This document shows, piece after piece, positions 26,838 to 36,022 of a DNA stretch of 64,000 nucleotides. Below the pieces are notes generated by a model that ran no database searches, had not been told where the DNA came from, and saw only the letters and a list, made by a program, of their open reading frames with translations. A program made the translations under genes and the position numbers. Source of the DNA: Sphaerotilus microaerophilus (GTDB lineage Bacteria; Pseudomonadota; Gammaproteobacteria; Burkholderiales; Burkholderiaceae_C). The stretch's first letter is position 1; each line of letters starts with the position of its first letter. Where the stretch lies: contig NZ_AP025730.1 in NCBI RefSeq assembly GCF_023734135.1, positions 1,116,001-1,180,000 on the forward strand. Direction: 5' to 3'.

Positions 26838-28361
26838 TCACTTCTTCGACACTGCATTGATCGCAATGCTTCCTCCCCTTCCGCCAGCAGCCTTGGCATC
26901 TCCGGTGGCTCCTGCGAGGCCTTGCAACACGTTGCCGGCACGAACGCCCGCCCAAGCCAAGGCCATGATCCAGAACGTAGGCAGTACGATGAACATCGTG
27001 CCCGTGACAAACATCAGGAGCATGTCTCCGAAGGCGTTGTTCAGCCCCACCAGCGGGTCGAAGTTGGTGTGCGGCCGATTCCAGCCGAACCCCCAGCCAT
27101 AGAGCGCATCCAGGATCGTCGAATCGATCCAGCGCGCAAGCTGAAACCAGAAGTCCGTGAAGAAGAGCGCGAACTGCACGACGCTGACGGTAACGACCGT
27201 CTTCAGATCGTAGGTGCCTACGACCAGCACAAGCGGGATGCAGATGACCAGCGCCATCTTGAGCAAGGCGAGGACCATGGGCAGAGACTGTCTCACGACG
27301 TCCATGGCGGGAAACGCGGCAATCGCGCCGACGGCCATCCCAACGTCTCCCGTGGCCCGCGTCACGATGTTCGGCAAGGTCTTGTCGATCTGGCCGCCAT
27401 AGTCCGTATAGACGCTACCCTGGTTCAATTTCTGTTGCCGCGGTGACGCGATGGCGCGGATCACCGAGTCGTCCACCTCGGCCCTGCTCAGGAACCCGGC
27501 CCAGCCTGCCAGGCGATTCAACAGGTTCGGGTCCACCTGTCCCAGCAGGCGTGCCCGCAGGCCATTTCCGCCATCGGCCCACCACTGCCTGCAGGTCGGG
27601 TAGCCGCCACCGCTGCCCACCTGTGCAAGCCCCGCATCGCGGGTGCTGTCGTAGGGCCAGTCGTCGCGCGGCGTGCTTGAGCGGTAGGTGTCGTAGTAGC
27701 CGCCCGTGCCCGTGAAAAACCTCGACCCTATCCAGGTCACGTCGTGCATCTGCTGCTCATCAAGCTGAGGGCGCTGCATGAACAATTTGGCCCGCGCAGG
27801 CCCATAGCAATCCCGCGAGAAATCCGCTACTTCCTGAGCCAGTACCGGGTCGTCAATGCGGGTCGCGTCGATCTCCATGCGCATCTGCCGCAGGTCCGTG
27901 CCGCATGGGATCGCCGCCACCGAGGCGCTCGTGACGGCGCGCGAGAGCGCGTGCATGAAAGCCCACCAGACCGGCACCTTCGCCGACTGGTTGTTGATGG
28001 TGCTGAAGGACTGCGACCAGCCGGTATCCGTGGGCTGCGGCACGCTGACCTGGCACTGGGCCGAGCGCGAGCTGTCGTACTGGATGGTGTTGAGGTCCAC
28101 GTCGATGAACGGGATGCCAGCGAACATCACCACCACGATGGCGACGAAGACCCGGTTCTCGATGCGCGCAGCCGAGAGCACGCCCTTGTTGCCTTCGTCG
28201 GCACCTTCCGCACGGGCCTTCAACCACTCCTGCACGATGATGGCGACGAACGGCAGCGCGAATACTCCGCTCGACACCAGCACCGCCCAGATGCCGTTGT
28301 TGACGATCCAGGACACCAGCGTCAGGTAGTACTCCAGGTAGTCGGTCGTAAAAAGCGTCAT
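26838..28361 (-). CDS. TraG N-terminal-like conjugal transfer membrane protein
   Basis: A 507-residue inner membrane protein with N-terminal helices (about 12-45, 75-92), a large periplasmic domain (about 95-340) and four or more helices in the C-terminal third (MVLALLKMALVICIPLVLVV, MLLMFVTGTMFIVLP). It matches the TraG_N-like protein that closes the mating-pair operon in ICEclc-type elements, thought to act in mating-pair stabilisation. It is last in the operon beginning at 31516. Confidence 0.83.
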   Translation of the reverse strand: MTLFTTDYLEYYLTLVSWIVNNGIWAVLVSSGVFALPFVAIIVQEWLKARAEGADEGNKGVLSAARIENRVFVAIVVVMFAGIPFIDVDLNTIQYDSSRSAQCQVSVPQPTDTGWSQSFSTINNQSAKVPVWWAFMHALSRAVTSASVAAIPCGTDLRQMRMEIDATRIDDPVLAQEVADFSRDCYGPARAKLFMQRPQLDEQQMHDVTWIGSRFFTGTGGYYDTYRSSTPRDDWPYDSTRDAGLAQVGSGGGYPTCRQWWADGGNGLRARLLGQVDPNLLNRLAGWAGFLSRAEVDDSVIRAIASPRQQKLNQGSVYTDYGGQIDKTLPNIVTRATGDVGMAVGAIAAFPAMDVVRQSLPMVLALLKMALVICIPLVLVVGTYDLKTVVTVSVVQFALFFTDFWFQLARWIDSTILDALYGWGFGWNRPHTNFDPLVGLNNAFGDMLLMFVTGTMFIVLPTFWIMALAWAGVRAGNVLQGLAGATGDAKAAGGRGGSIAINAVSKK

Positions 28362-28376
28362 GGCGCGGCTCCCTCT

Positions 28377-28724
28377 TCAGCTCTGCATCAGCAGGCTGGC
28401 TTCCAGCGCCACGATGGCGACGACGCCGGCGATCTCGCTGCGCACCAGGCGTCGCCGCGCTTGCGCGTCTTCCTCGCGGGCCAGCAGCCGGCGGCGCATC
28501 CAGACCCAGCCATAGACCGTCGCGCCGTACAGGCACAGCCGCCACACCAGGAAGTAGCCCGCGCTGGCAGCCAGCCACCGCTCCCAGCCGGCAACGCTGC
28601 CGACGAGGTAGATGCCGACGAGATTGGCGCCCACGGCCGCGGCGATGATGACCACCGCCAGGAGCAGCGCCTTTGCCGCGCGCCGGCTGAAAAGCCAGCG
28701 CGGGCGCAGCCAGGCCGCGTTCAT
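28377..28724 (-). CDS. Small ICE inner membrane protein
   Basis: A 115-residue protein with three or four membrane helices (about 16-40, 46-68, 92-112) and an Arg-rich cytoplasmic loop (RRRLLAREEDAQARRRL). The start overlaps the upstream gene stop by four bases and the next gene begins 15 bases on. It is a conserved member of this operon in related ICEs. Function unknown. Confidence 0.7.
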   Translation of the reverse strand: MNAAWLRPRWLFSRRAAKALLLAVVIIAAAVGANLVGIYLVGSVAGWERWLAASAGYFLVWRLCLYGATVYGWVWMRRRLLAREEDAQARRRLVRSEIAGVVAIVALEASLLMQS

Positions 28725-30115
28725 GGCGTGCCTCCCGGGTTGCCCCGCTGCAACCGATCGAGGCGGTCGGGCACCGGGTCGCCTTCGTAGATGCCGCGCG
28801 AGCCGGCCGCGCGCGTCCCGTGGCGCTGGATGATGGCCATGGGCGAGTTGTTCGCCAGTTCGCGCCGCAGTTCAAGTTCGGTCTTGAGGTTGCGGATCTC
28901 CTGATCGAGCGTGTCGCTCTCGTGGTTCACGGCCTCGACCGCCAACTGGTTGGCCGCCACGTTGGGTTCCTTCTTGCCGGTCAGCAGGGTCCTCTGGAGC
29001 AGCAATGCCTTCTCCAGCACGGACGACAACGCGACCTCGGACGCGAGACGTCGCGCCAGCAGGTCTTGGTCTGGCTCGTCGCGCAGCGCCTCGATGACGC
29101 CGCGTGTAATGGGCAGCGAGGTGCTGCCGGCTGCATGCAGGTTCTCGAACGTCGTGTTGCGCGTCCCAGAGACCAGTTCCTGCAAGGCCTCCAGCTTGGT
29201 CTCGTACTCCTCCTGGATCAGCGGCGTCAGCCCGACGCCAGGCACGGTCTCGGTCTTGGTGCAGGAATCACACGTGCGCTGTACCTGTTCCCCGAGAACC
29301 CGCGTCGCCCATTCGGTCGCCTGCTGCGGCGACGTCCAGGTCTGGCAGGACAGGCTCGCGCAACTGGCGGGCGCGATGGAGGACGTGTCAGTCACGCTGC
29401 GCCCGTTGACCAGGTTGTAGCCCGCCCGCGTCACGTCACCGACCACCCGGATGGCCGACTGGCCCGCGCCGCCGGCATTGCTGCCGCCCACCCAGGGCAC
29501 GCCGTCGTTGCCGCGGCGCGTCTCGGCCTGCTCGATCGCCGATACGGCATCCGTGCTCGACACCGCATCGCGCAGCGCCATGCCTTCCGCCATCTGGCTC
29601 CATCCGAGCTGGCCGCCCGCCGTCTCGGCCATCTTCTCGGCCATCGCGCGACACGTCAGCTTGGAGCGGTCGAAATCCAGCCTCGCCTGCAGCACACCAT
29701 TGGTCAGCAGGTTGTACAGCCCCGGATCGGCACGCTGGATGATCAGCGCCGGCAGCGATGCCACGGCACTGGTCGCGCTCTGGATCACGTTGCTCATGAT
29801 CTGCTGGAACCCATTCGTGATCCCATTGAGCTGATTGCGCAGCGTGGTCTGGATGCTCATGTCGCCGCAGATGAGGTTGCTGTTCCAACCCAGGCCGACC
29901 CCGATCGAACGCATGCCAGCGGCGCGGCCCATGGACACCGCACTGCCACCGCCGATCGAGTACATGACCTCATCGCCGATGACGGGGCCGCTGGTCTGGA
30001 AGCCGGCCTGCGCCCACGCGAGGCCACAGACCAGGGCGAGCGCGCCGGCTAGCGCCGTGGGGCGCAGCGGGCGGCGAACCTTGGCGGATGGGTTCATCAG
30101 TTCAGGACGCTTCAT
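28721..30115 (-). CDS. Integrating conjugative element protein, TIGR03755 family
   Basis: A 464-residue exported protein; a signal peptide with GALALVCGLAWAQA ends near residue 33. The mature part has CASLSCQ and CDSCTK cysteine pairs and long helical stretches, and resembles TraH-type periplasmic assembly proteins. I chose ATG 30115 (MKRPELMNPS) behind GAGGG over an upstream frame start at 30181. It follows the TIGR03756 gene by 10 bases. It should help pilus assembly in the periplasm. Confidence 0.85.
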   Translation of the reverse strand: MKRPELMNPSAKVRRPLRPTALAGALALVCGLAWAQAGFQTSGPVIGDEVMYSIGGGSAVSMGRAAGMRSIGVGLGWNSNLICGDMSIQTTLRNQLNGITNGFQQIMSNVIQSATSAVASLPALIIQRADPGLYNLLTNGVLQARLDFDRSKLTCRAMAEKMAETAGGQLGWSQMAEGMALRDAVSSTDAVSAIEQAETRRGNDGVPWVGGSNAGGAGQSAIRVVGDVTRAGYNLVNGRSVTDTSSIAPASCASLSCQTWTSPQQATEWATRVLGEQVQRTCDSCTKTETVPGVGLTPLIQEEYETKLEALQELVSGTRNTTFENLHAAGSTSLPITRGVIEALRDEPDQDLLARRLASEVALSSVLEKALLLQRTLLTGKKEPNVAANQLAVEAVNHESDTLDQEIRNLKTELELRRELANNSPMAIIQRHGTRAAGSRGIYEGDPVPDRLDRLQRGNPGGTP

Positions 30116-30125
30116 CGCCGTACCC

Positions 30126-31073
30126 TCAATAGAAATCGACGCTGCCGAGGAACACCTGGCCCCGGCGTTCGCAGCACGCATAGGGCCGCCACAACGCCCA
30201 GGCGTAGTCGCCTTGTTGGGCCTGTGTCAGGAAGCCGTTGCGCGGGAAGACCGTGCAGGACGAGGACAGGACGGGCGTGAGTTCCTGCCACTTGCCGGTC
30301 GAGGCATCGCCCTCCATCAGCGCGCCGGCCGGCCAGTAGCCATCGCGGGAGTTGGCGAGCAGCGGCTGATAGACGTGGATCTGCCCGCGGCGCGTGACCA
30401 CATCGCCGGCCCGTTGGGCCACCACGGCACCGGCCTTGTGGTCGTCCGTCTGGTGCAGGAAGCCGCCGCGCGGATAGACGTTGCCCCAGAGGTTCAGGGT
30501 CGAGCGCGCGCCGACCTCGCGCATGCCCGGGATCAATGCCTCCGGGTACACCATCTCCGGTACGTTGTAGCGCCAGGCCGGCGTGTCCAGCGTACTGAGC
30601 AGGTACGGCATGAAGGCCGTGCCTGCGCCCTCGCAGAAATAGCCCGAGGACGAGACGAACTGGTTGAACACCTCGACGCCGGGGTGGCCGATGACGTCCG
30701 CGTTCTTGAACTTCGCGAGATTGTTTTCGTGATCTTCATTGGTGGTGCCGTCCCCGCCGGCCTGGGCCGAAGGGTTGGGCGTGCTCATGGCGCGCACTTC
30801 GACCCAGGGGTTCTCGCCGGTGTTCGAGTAGGACGAAACCACCGCATCGGGGATGTAGTGCCTGACCTTGACGGACGTGCGCACCGTGCAGCCGGTCCAG
30901 GTGCAGTAGAGCCAGTAGCAGATACCCACCACCCGGTACTCCAGGCAATCGGGCGAAGCCACTGAACCCACGATGGTCGCCGTGTTCAGGGCGTAGCTGC
31001 CCGTGGCGCTGAGCAGCAGCACGGAGGTGACGGCAGCCCGCATGCGGCGCAGAAGGTCGAATGAGCGGATCAC
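30126..31073 (-). CDS. Integrating conjugative element protein, TIGR03756 family (TraU-like)
   Basis: A 315-residue exported protein with a signal peptide ending near SATGSYA and many cysteines (CLEYRVVGICYWLYCTWTGC, CACCER region), typical of TraU-like proteins that need disulfide formation. The thioredoxin-fold proteins of this ICE may serve such substrates. It overlaps TIGR03757 by four bases. Confidence 0.85.
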   Translation of the reverse strand: MIRSFDLLRRMRAAVTSVLLLSATGSYALNTATIVGSVASPDCLEYRVVGICYWLYCTWTGCTVRTSVKVRHYIPDAVVSSYSNTGENPWVEVRAMSTPNPSAQAGGDGTTNEDHENNLAKFKNADVIGHPGVEVFNQFVSSSGYFCEGAGTAFMPYLLSTLDTPAWRYNVPEMVYPEALIPGMREVGARSTLNLWGNVYPRGGFLHQTDDHKAGAVVAQRAGDVVTRRGQIHVYQPLLANSRDGYWPAGALMEGDASTGKWQELTPVLSSSCTVFPRNGFLTQAQQGDYAWALWRPYACCERRGQVFLGSVDFY

Positions 31074-31516
31074 GGTTCGGCCCTCCGGTGCTGTTCGATG
31101 CGCGCGATGGCGCGGGCCACGTCAGGCTCGCCATAGACCACGTAGCGCTGATCCACCACGACAGCCGGAATGGTGGTGATGCCCAGGCTCCATGCGTCGG
31201 CAACGCCCTGGTATGCGGTGGCGATGCGACGCTGGAGGTCAGCGCCCCCCTGGCTCAGCCGGCGCTTCACGATGGCTGTTGCCTGTCCGGGATCGGCGGG
31301 CAGCGCCGCAGAAAGCTCCGCTTCGATCCGGGGCGCTTCATCCAGCTCGATCAGCTGCTCGCCACCCATGGTCCTGACCGGGTGACGGCTGTCGGTGATG
31401 ACCACCACATCGGCGGCGAAGCTGGCCGGGCTGAACACGGCCAGGGAAGCCGGCAGCGCAACGGCCAGGCCAAGGGTTCGCCAGCCCGATGCGAACCTGG
31501 ATGAAGATGCTGGCAT
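31070..31516 (-). CDS. Integrating conjugative element protein, TIGR03757 family
   Basis: A 148-residue secreted protein with a signal peptide (LAVFSPASFAA). It resembles TrbC/TraW-type assembly factors (VVITDSRHPVRTMGGEQLI and VVVDQRYVVYGEPDVARAI). First gene of the five-gene TIGR03757-TraG operon. I chose ATG 31516; a TTG 15 bases upstream is possible. A conserved transfer-operon motif lies about 62 bases upstream of the start. Confidence 0.83.
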   Translation of the reverse strand: MPASSSRFASGWRTLGLAVALPASLAVFSPASFAADVVVITDSRHPVRTMGGEQLIELDEAPRIEAELSAALPADPGQATAIVKRRLSQGGADLQRRIATAYQGVADAWSLGITTIPAVVVDQRYVVYGEPDVARAIARIEQHRRAEP

Positions 31517-31577
31517 GTCGAGCGCCCCCAAGAGTTGTCAAGGGCCATAGTCAAACGCCGAACGCCATGCGGCCCCA

Positions 31578-31600
31578 ACAAACAATGCGCATCGCGGACT
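31578..31600 (-). promoter_or_regulatory. Shared transfer-operon upstream motif, site 2
   Basis: Plus-strand ACAAACAATGCGCATCGCGG closely resembles blocks at 49759-49790 and 40933-40943/43270-43291. All three lie roughly 40-75 bases before the first gene of a minus-strand transfer operon. Read on the minus strand it has a -10-like CATTGT but no sigma-70 -35 box, so an activator or alternative sigma factor is plausible. Confidence 0.5.
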
Positions 31601-31630
31601 GCCCGCATACCTGCTTGTCTTGCGCCAATG

Positions 31631-31654
31631 AAAAGCGGAGGCCGAAGCCTCCGC
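31631..31654 (-). terminator. Intrinsic terminator after radC
   Basis: On the minus strand GCGGAGGC-UUCG-GCCUCCGC, an 8-bp stem with UUCG tetraloop, is followed by UUUU. It ends radC transcription before the next operon's control region. Confidence 0.85.
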
Positions 31655-31679
31655 GTGGATCAAGGAGCCGGTGCCATTG

Positions 31680-32174
31680 CTACAGCAGGCCGGATTCCGC
31701 AAAGGAGAACGGGGCACCCTGGCCGACGATGATGTGGTCCAGTACCCGCACATCGATGAGCGCCAGCGCGGCTTGCAGTTGCTGGGTCAGCATGCGATCC
31801 GCGCTGGACGGCTCGGAGACGCCCGAAGGATGCTGGTGGGCGAAGACCACCGCGGCGGCATTCAACTCCAGCACACGCTGCACGACGACACGCGGATAGA
31901 CCGAAGTCGCGTTGATCGTGCCCCTGAACAGCGGCTCGTAGGCCAGCACCTGGTGCAGGCTGTCCAGGAACACAGCGGCGAATATCTCATTGGGCTCAGC
32001 GACCAGTTTCAGACGCAGGTAGTCCCGTACAGCGGCCGGTTGGCTGAGGCACGGTCCAGCTTTGAAGACCCGTCTCTCCAGCAGCACGATGGCTTGCTGG
32101 ATGATCCAGTCCTCGTGTTGGGCAGCGATGGCGGAAAGCGACTCCAGGCAGGAGTCATTGACGGCGAAAGACAT
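31680..32174 (-). CDS. radC: RadC-like JAB/MPN domain protein
   Basis: A 164-residue protein containing only the MPN/JAB metallo-domain of RadC, with the metal motif HQHPSGVSEPSSAD near residue 115. Housekeeping RadC (~220 residues) has an extra N-terminal HhH part, missing here, as is common in mobile-element copies. Function unproven; RadC is no longer considered a confirmed repair protein. ATG 32174 has GGAGG six bases upstream. Its leader contains both repeated structured elements of this ICE. A strong terminator follows. Confidence 0.88.
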   Translation of the reverse strand: MSFAVNDSCLESLSAIAAQHEDWIIQQAIVLLERRVFKAGPCLSQPAAVRDYLRLKLVAEPNEIFAAVFLDSLHQVLAYEPLFRGTINATSVYPRVVVQRVLELNAAAVVFAHQHPSGVSEPSSADRMLTQQLQAALALIDVRVLDHIIVGQGAPFSFAESGLL

Positions 32175-32215
32175 GGCGAACCTCCAGACGGTGAGATCGG
32201 AGGGCACTCGCCCTG

Positions 32216-32231
32216 GGAGGGCAAGCCCTCC
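32216..32231 (-). promoter_or_regulatory. Leader hairpin before radC
   Basis: GGAGGGC and GCCCTCC form a perfect 7-bp palindrome, with a smaller GGGC/GCCC hairpin (32202-32213) between it and the ribosome binding site. It corresponds to the GC-rich hairpins before genes of the 52-64 kb region. Confidence 0.5.
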
Positions 32232-32248
32232 TGGGGAACGAACAAGGT

Positions 32249-32381
32249 GCATCCATCACCGCGGCAGCGGTGATCGTTCGCGGCCAGGATGCGAGGCGAA
32301 CGGGGTTGTGGTCAGCGCAGCGGACTGCGCCGTAGCCTTGAAGACCGGGGCTACCTGGGCATGTCGCCGACGACGTCGGCA
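32249..32381 (-). ncRNA. Pseudoknotted structured element, copy B1
   Basis: Plus-strand order: GCATCC (32249-32254), hairpin (32255-32274), CGTTCGC (32275-32281), GGATGC (32287-32292), GCGAACG (32296-32302), then hairpins GCGCAG/CTGCGC (32315-32330), GTAGCC/GGCTAC (32332-32354) and GCCGAC/GTCGGC (32366-32380). GCATCC pairs with GGATGC and CGTTCGC with GCGAACG; the two helices interleave as a pseudoknot. Its far end covers the last codons of the upstream thioredoxin-fold gene. The transcribed strand is presumed to be that of radC. Confidence 0.7.
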
Positions 32382-33115
32382 GGCATTTCCGATGTGGGTG
32401 TGGCGGCGGGATCGCCGGCCGCGAGCATGTCCATGGCCGACAGCAAGGCATCGCCCTCGATCGGGCCCTGCAGCAGGATCGCCTTGCCGGTTTCGCGATC
32501 GTGCAGCCGCAGCGACGGCGTGGCGGTCACGCCGCTGTTCGTGGCTTCCGCAGTTTGGGTACGAATCGCCGCGTCGGGCCGCTCGCTCGCAATGCACTGT
32601 TCGATGGCTGGCGTCAGGGCGGGGTGGCGCAGGTCTTCGGGCAAGCCCTGGCCGTCGCTGTGTGTGTGGACATAGACCCACTCGACAGCCTGCCAGAAGG
32701 CGGGATGGCCGCCGGCTTCGCCCGCGCATTCCACCAAGCGCGCTTCGGCGGACGCGGCCGGCTCATGCGCGGCCAACGGCAGGTGGTGCCATTGCAAGGC
32801 CACGTCCGCATTGCCGGCTACCCAACGCTTGAGGACAGGGAAATAGGACCGGCAGAACGGGCATTCGAGGTCCGCGTAGAGCGTCAGCGTGAAACGACCT
32901 GCCGGGTTGCCCATCTGCCAAGGAGGCCCGGCCACCTGCGTCTCGCTGACAGGCGCCGAGGTTTGGGGCGTGGACTCGCCTGGCGAACGGGACACGAGCC
33001 AGATCAGCAGCAGCGCAACCAGCACTGCGCCTAACGCCCATGGCCAGCGGGCCCGCCAGCGCCGACGGCGGAACGCCTGGACCTGCATCGGAATGGATGA
33101 GCGTTTCTGTTCCAT
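32351..33115 (-). CDS. DsbA/DsbC-like thioredoxin-fold protein
   Basis: A 254-residue membrane-anchored periplasmic protein: one N-terminal helix (about 25-43) after an Arg-rich start, then a DSBA-like domain with active site CPFC (about residue 93) and cis-Pro segment GVTATPSLRL. It probably makes or shuffles disulfides in Cys-rich pilus assembly proteins such as the TraU-like gene product. It is last in the operon starting at 40872, 24 bases after traC. Its last 10-12 codons (ending VVGDMPR) are formed by element B1. Confidence 0.85.
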   Translation of the reverse strand: MEQKRSSIPMQVQAFRRRRWRARWPWALGAVLVALLLIWLVSRSPGESTPQTSAPVSETQVAGPPWQMGNPAGRFTLTLYADLECPFCRSYFPVLKRWVAGNADVALQWHHLPLAAHEPAASAEARLVECAGEAGGHPAFWQAVEWVYVHTHSDGQGLPEDLRHPALTPAIEQCIASERPDAAIRTQTAEATNSGVTATPSLRLHDRETGKAILLQGPIEGDALLSAMDMLAAGDPAATPTSEMPADVVGDMPR

Positions 33116-33139
33116 GGCGTTCTCCGGTGCACGGCAGAT

Positions 33140-36022
33140 TCAGGGCCGTGCCAGGGCCGGCGACTCGATGCCGCGTGCCCGGTCGATCTTCTCGGCCACC
33201 TTGAAGGCGGCATCCAACTCGCTGACGCCGTGCTGCTGCATGAGCTGGTAGCGCTCGGCCTTCTCTTCGGGTTCGGTCTGCGCGAGCGCGAGATACAGGC
33301 TCGGCGGCACGGCGCGGAAGAGCACCTCCATGCTCTTGGAGAGGATGACGCCCTCGGTGAACTTGCCCGCTTCCTTGCGTGCCGAAAGCATCAGCGCCTT
33401 CTGCGCCGGCGAGAGTTCGCGGAATCGTGCGATCTTCTCCACCTCGTCCGGCGGCATCGACAGGCAGATCCACCACTCGATCATGTTGAGCATGGGCTCT
33501 GCGGCGCGCGGCAGATCGTCGATGTTTTGCGTCGCCAGCCAGAACCAGGCGCCCAACTTGCGCCACATTTTTGTAATTTTCACGACATACGGCGCGAGCA
33601 GCGGGTTCTTCGTGATGATGTGGCCTTCGTCGGTCACGTTGATGATCGGGCGGCCGAGATACTGGTCACGCTCCGCGATGTTGTTCACCGTGCTGATGAG
33701 GCTGATGTACGCGATCGAGAGCTGCGCGTTGTAGCCCTCACGGGCATAGGTCGCGAGATCCACCAGCGTGATGTCGGCCTCGGGCCACGGCGTGCCGTCG
33801 CGGTCGAACATCTCGCCGTCCGTGCCTTGGCAGAACATGTCCATCGCGTCCGCCATCTCCAGCAGCCGCACGCGCCGCATCTCGGGCAACGTCGGGTCCT
33901 GGCCGCGGGTGCGCAGCGCATTGCGCACGTCGCGCGTGAGCACCGTGCGCTTCTCGGCCACGCAGTGCTCGGCGGCGTCGAGGATGCACTGGCGGATCAG
34001 CGAGCGGTCGGCGCGCGTCATCCTGGCTTCCTCCTTGTCCTCGCCGCCAGTGATCATCAGCCGCGCCGTGATCTCCAGTTCGCCCAGCACGTCGCGCTGT
34101 TCGTCCGCCTCCATGGCTGAGGCATCGGGTGGCAGGTCTTCGTCCAGCGCATCGGCATCGAGCGTTTGCACATCGCTGGGCGTTTCGATCAGCCGGCGCG
34201 CGTCGGCGAACGGCGCTAGGCTGATGCCCGATCCGGGGGCCAGCTTGACCCGATTCACGGTCAGGCCCAGGCGCCTGGCGAAGTCGCTGAACAAGCCGAA
34301 GCTATTGCCGGCTTCCACGATGAAGAGGCGCGGCCGATAAATGGCCGTGACCTGGTTCAGCAGATTGTTGAGCGTGGCCGATTTGCCGGAACCCGTCGGG
34401 CCGAACAGGAACAGGTGGGCGTTCATCTGCCGGTCCAGGCGATTGAGCGGATCGAAGGTGATCGGCCCGCCGCCGCGGTTGAACATCGTGATGCCTGGAT
34501 GCCCCGTACCCTGGGCACGGCCCCACACCGGCGACAGGTTTGCCGCGTGCTGGGCGAACATCAGTTGCGTGTACCACCGGCGCCGATCCTTGCCGGGGTT
34601 GTAGCAGCACGGCAGCCAGCGCAGGTAGCTGTTGAGCGGCGCCACCTCATCATCCTCTCGCACCGGCTGCAAACCAGCGTTGAGCATCACGTTCGCCAGG
34701 TCCAGGCCGCGCCGATCCAGTTCCGCCTCGTCGCGCCCGCGCAGGTAGAACGCCAGCGTGCCCCGGTAGAGCTTGTGCGCGCTGCCGATCAGCGAGCGGG
34801 CTTCATGCACGTCCTTGAGCGTCTGCTCCGACGCCAGCGTCTCGCCCACGGCCTTCTTCGCCAGGTGGTTCAGATCCGATTCCAGGACATCCTGGGGCGT
34901 GGCAACCATCGTGAGACAAAGCAAGGTGTCTTCCGGCATCTGGTCGAACAGCGTGTTGATCGCATCGCCCTTGCGGGTCTCGCCGGTTAGATGTCCCGTG
35001 CCGGGCGGCATGCGCAGCCGGTCGGTGATCAGCACACGGTGCGGCATGCCGTCGAAGTGCCAGGTGCCGTGCTCCGCGTCCGAACGTGGCTGGCTGAAGA
35101 AAAGCCGCTGGCTGAAATCCCGTCCGCTCGCCAGCTCGATCTCACCGTCTTCTGTCTCGTCGGGGTAGCGTGCCAGCGCATAGAAGCGTTCGCGATCCTC
35201 GACCCCAGGGCCGAGCAGCGTGGGACGCGGGTTAAACCACCGCAGTAGCCAGTCATGGACGTCGGCCGCGACCATGCGCCGGGCCTGGATGCCGGCGTTC
35301 GCCAGCCCGCCACACAGGCGATCACAGACGATGTTCAGCATCTGCTCGGGCGTCTGGCCGCGGCGGCTCGCCTGCCCGGTGGCCCGGCGATAGACGACCA
35401 TGCGCACGCGCCGCGTCTGGCCGCGCCAACGCAGCCGCGTGACCACCGTGTCCTCGAACAGCCCGCCCGGCTTCGCTACCGCGCGCAGGTGGTGTCCGAA
35501 GAAGCGAAGGTAGAACTCGGTGAAAGCCGTATTGCGGGCGCGCGGCTGCACGTAGTCGCGCAGGGTCTGCATGTACTGGTCGAAGCTGGGTTCGTCCTGG
35601 GCGTAGAGCTGGAGTACCCAGGGGTTCTCGTCCAGTTCATCGAACGAGTCCTGGAGCGCGTTCTCCAAGGCGTCGCGGGCATGCGCGAGCCAGCCGGGTT
35701 CCCGGCCCTCGGTGCCCAGCGGCACCAGCTCGTAGAATGCCGCGACCGATTGCCCGTCTTCCAGCAGCATGGACTTCGAATCGGGCAGGAACTCCACCCA
35801 GGGCAGGAATTCCGCGAACGACGGCGCGACGTCGTACAGCGCCTGCTCGTCGGCCACGGTCGCCGGCCTGCGGCCATGGACCGCCGTGCCGGGTTCTGGG
35901 ATGCCGGCCTGGCGCAAGGCCTCGACGTGGCGTTGCCAGCCCTCCGGCCGCTCGTCATCGCCTGCGCCGGATGCGGCCAGCTTCGGCGCGGCCGACTTGT
36001 GCCAGGGGAGTTTCCAGCGCAT
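33140..36022 (-). CDS. traC: VirB4/TraC-type conjugative transfer ATPase (TIGR03744)
   Basis: A 960-residue cytoplasmic/peripheral ATPase that energises pilus assembly and substrate transport. Walker A is FGPTGSGKSATLNN near residue 500. A Walker B-like NVTDEGHII lies near 805, followed by WFWLATQNIDDLP. An Asp/Glu-rich insert (about 580-640) separates the lobes. Length fits the family. The ATG overlaps the lipoprotein stop by one base (TGATG), showing tight coupling. Confidence 0.92.
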   Translation of the reverse strand: MRWKLPWHKSAAPKLAASGAGDDERPEGWQRHVEALRQAGIPEPGTAVHGRRPATVADEQALYDVAPSFAEFLPWVEFLPDSKSMLLEDGQSVAAFYELVPLGTEGREPGWLAHARDALENALQDSFDELDENPWVLQLYAQDEPSFDQYMQTLRDYVQPRARNTAFTEFYLRFFGHHLRAVAKPGGLFEDTVVTRLRWRGQTRRVRMVVYRRATGQASRRGQTPEQMLNIVCDRLCGGLANAGIQARRMVAADVHDWLLRWFNPRPTLLGPGVEDRERFYALARYPDETEDGEIELASGRDFSQRLFFSQPRSDAEHGTWHFDGMPHRVLITDRLRMPPGTGHLTGETRKGDAINTLFDQMPEDTLLCLTMVATPQDVLESDLNHLAKKAVGETLASEQTLKDVHEARSLIGSAHKLYRGTLAFYLRGRDEAELDRRGLDLANVMLNAGLQPVREDDEVAPLNSYLRWLPCCYNPGKDRRRWYTQLMFAQHAANLSPVWGRAQGTGHPGITMFNRGGGPITFDPLNRLDRQMNAHLFLFGPTGSGKSATLNNLLNQVTAIYRPRLFIVEAGNSFGLFSDFARRLGLTVNRVKLAPGSGISLAPFADARRLIETPSDVQTLDADALDEDLPPDASAMEADEQRDVLGELEITARLMITGGEDKEEARMTRADRSLIRQCILDAAEHCVAEKRTVLTRDVRNALRTRGQDPTLPEMRRVRLLEMADAMDMFCQGTDGEMFDRDGTPWPEADITLVDLATYAREGYNAQLSIAYISLISTVNNIAERDQYLGRPIINVTDEGHIITKNPLLAPYVVKITKMWRKLGAWFWLATQNIDDLPRAAEPMLNMIEWWICLSMPPDEVEKIARFRELSPAQKALMLSARKEAGKFTEGVILSKSMEVLFRAVPPSLYLALAQTEPEEKAERYQLMQQHGVSELDAAFKVAEKIDRARGIESPALARP

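Noticed and set aside
32249..32381. HDV-like self-cleaving ribozyme
   Set aside because: The order of helices (inserted hairpin between the first strands on the plus strand) does not match the nested double pseudoknot of HDV, and no conserved cleavage site is apparent.
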